Position numbers and translations under genes: made by a program
DNA from: Linnemannia schmuckeri
Taxonomy: Eukaryota > Mortierellomycota > Mortierellomycetes > Mortierellales > Mortierellaceae
Reading direction: 5' to 3'
Assembly: GCA_029449235.1 (NCBI GenBank)
Contig: JANATG010000002.1
Coordinates: 2,480,001-2,544,000 of the forward strand
DNA: 64,000 bases
Part shown: piece by piece, positions 63,647-64,000 of the stretch
How positions within the stretch are numbered: position 1 is the stretch's first letter
How the letters are laid out: every line of letters starts with the position of its first letter
The notes under the pieces: generated by a model
Seen by the model: only the letters and a program-made list of their open reading frames with translations
Databases searched by the model: none
Told to the model about the DNA's origin: nothing

Positions 63647-64000
63647 TTATTCAAAAATATCTTCATAGTCCGAAAGGGACCCGTAGATCAATTCGTCAGG
63701 GTGTATGGGAGTGTTGTCAGCGTCCGTAAAATAGTCTGTCTGTCCGATCGTTGCGTGGGGCCAGTGCTCTGCAAACCAGCTCTGCTCCGTGTCGCCGTCA
63801 ATGTAAACCTCCATATCCTCCAACCCCACAATCCTTAACTCCTTCAACCCCTTCAATAGATCCAGGCCGCTCTCGACTGTCATCGCGAGACAGTCATATT
63901 GTCGCCAGTACTCCTTGTTTCCTCGATAGTAATCGGTCGACTTTGTGTCCATCCGCAAACCTAATCGCAACTCTCGGAGCTTTGTGAAGCGAGCAAGCTT
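63647..64000 (-). CDS. F-box family protein, C-terminal part (runs off the right edge)
   Basis: The frame is open from the window end (KLARFTKLRELRLGLRMD) to a stop at 63647. It carries the family tail: QYDCLAMTVESGLDLLKGL, LEDMEVYIDGDTEQSWFAEHWPHA and an acidic end (LSDYEDIFE). No lesion is visible in this part. The F-box and most of the repeats lie outside the window. It is the next member of the right-hand minus-strand cluster. Confidence 0.75.
   Translation of the reverse strand, partial: KLARFTKLRELRLGLRMDTKSTDYYRGNKEYWRQYDCLAMTVESGLDLLKGLKELRIVGLEDMEVYIDGDTEQSWFAEHWPHATIGQTDYFTDADNTPIHPDELIYGSLSDYEDIFE

Noticed and set aside
1..64000. tRNA, rRNA or CRISPR features
   Set aside because: I scanned for tRNA B-box-like sequences (GGTTCGA) and regularly spaced repeats. 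Hits were isolated and lacked a matching A box or cloverleaf arms; the only regular arrays are the retrotransposon repeats.

Overview
The window looks like nuclear DNA of an early-diverging filamentous fungus, most likely Mortierellomycota (Mortierella, Linnemannia or Podila type). The evidence is short GT..AG introns, TATA boxes, a large family of diverged F-box/leucine-rich-like paralogues, a CPAF-like S41 peptidase, small secreted cysteine-rich proteins, many long A/T homopolymers, and eukaryotic housekeeping genes (pyruvate kinase, mitochondrial ribosomal protein mL43, D-aminoacyl-tRNA deacylase). The genus is an inference.

Layout. 0-5 kb: the 3' end of a Ser/Asn-rich protein gene (possibly Atg13-like) and two related small secreted cysteine-rich genes, the second broken. 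5.9-15.8 kb: a left F-box cluster, mostly on the + strand, with two intact members (7845-9017 +, 10690-11775 -) and several pseudogenes. 16.3-18.6 kb: a three-exon secreted S41 peptidase. 18.9-27 kb: accessory DNA with a LINE 3' end, two secreted-protein genes, pyrimidine/purine-asymmetric DNA and a decayed RuvC-like (Fanzor/TnpB-type) gene. 26.8-33.8 kb: one Ty3/gypsy chromovirus-type LTR retrotransposon with apparently identical 121-bp LTRs, a gag-pro/pol pair separated by one in-frame UGA, a frameshifted chromodomain, an antisense 213-aa ORF and a 41-bp tandem array. 34.1-36.4 kb: a foldback MITE, a MULE/FAR1-like relic and an unknown pseudogene.

38-52.4 kb is the conserved core: a four-TM protein, mL43, a multi-exon PC-esterase/SGNH-like protein, pyruvate kinase and DTD. 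Here I reconstructed exon boundaries from splice sites and reading phase. 52.6-64 kb is a second F-box cluster, all on the - strand: three intact genes, one running off the right edge, and three pseudogenes.

The main signals beyond gene content are: (1) several F-box paralogues broken by TGA at a conserved Trp codon, three of them at the same codon closing the F-box; (2) the young retrotransposon with an in-frame UGA, an A-run frameshift and an antisense ORF with 11-residue Trp periodicity; (3) a possible Fanzor/TnpB relic; (4) a PC-esterase-like protein whose GDS motif reads GDT; and (5) three unrelated secreted-protein genes that seem to share a 5'-UTR intron ending at or just before the start codon. 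All family assignments are by eye from motifs.
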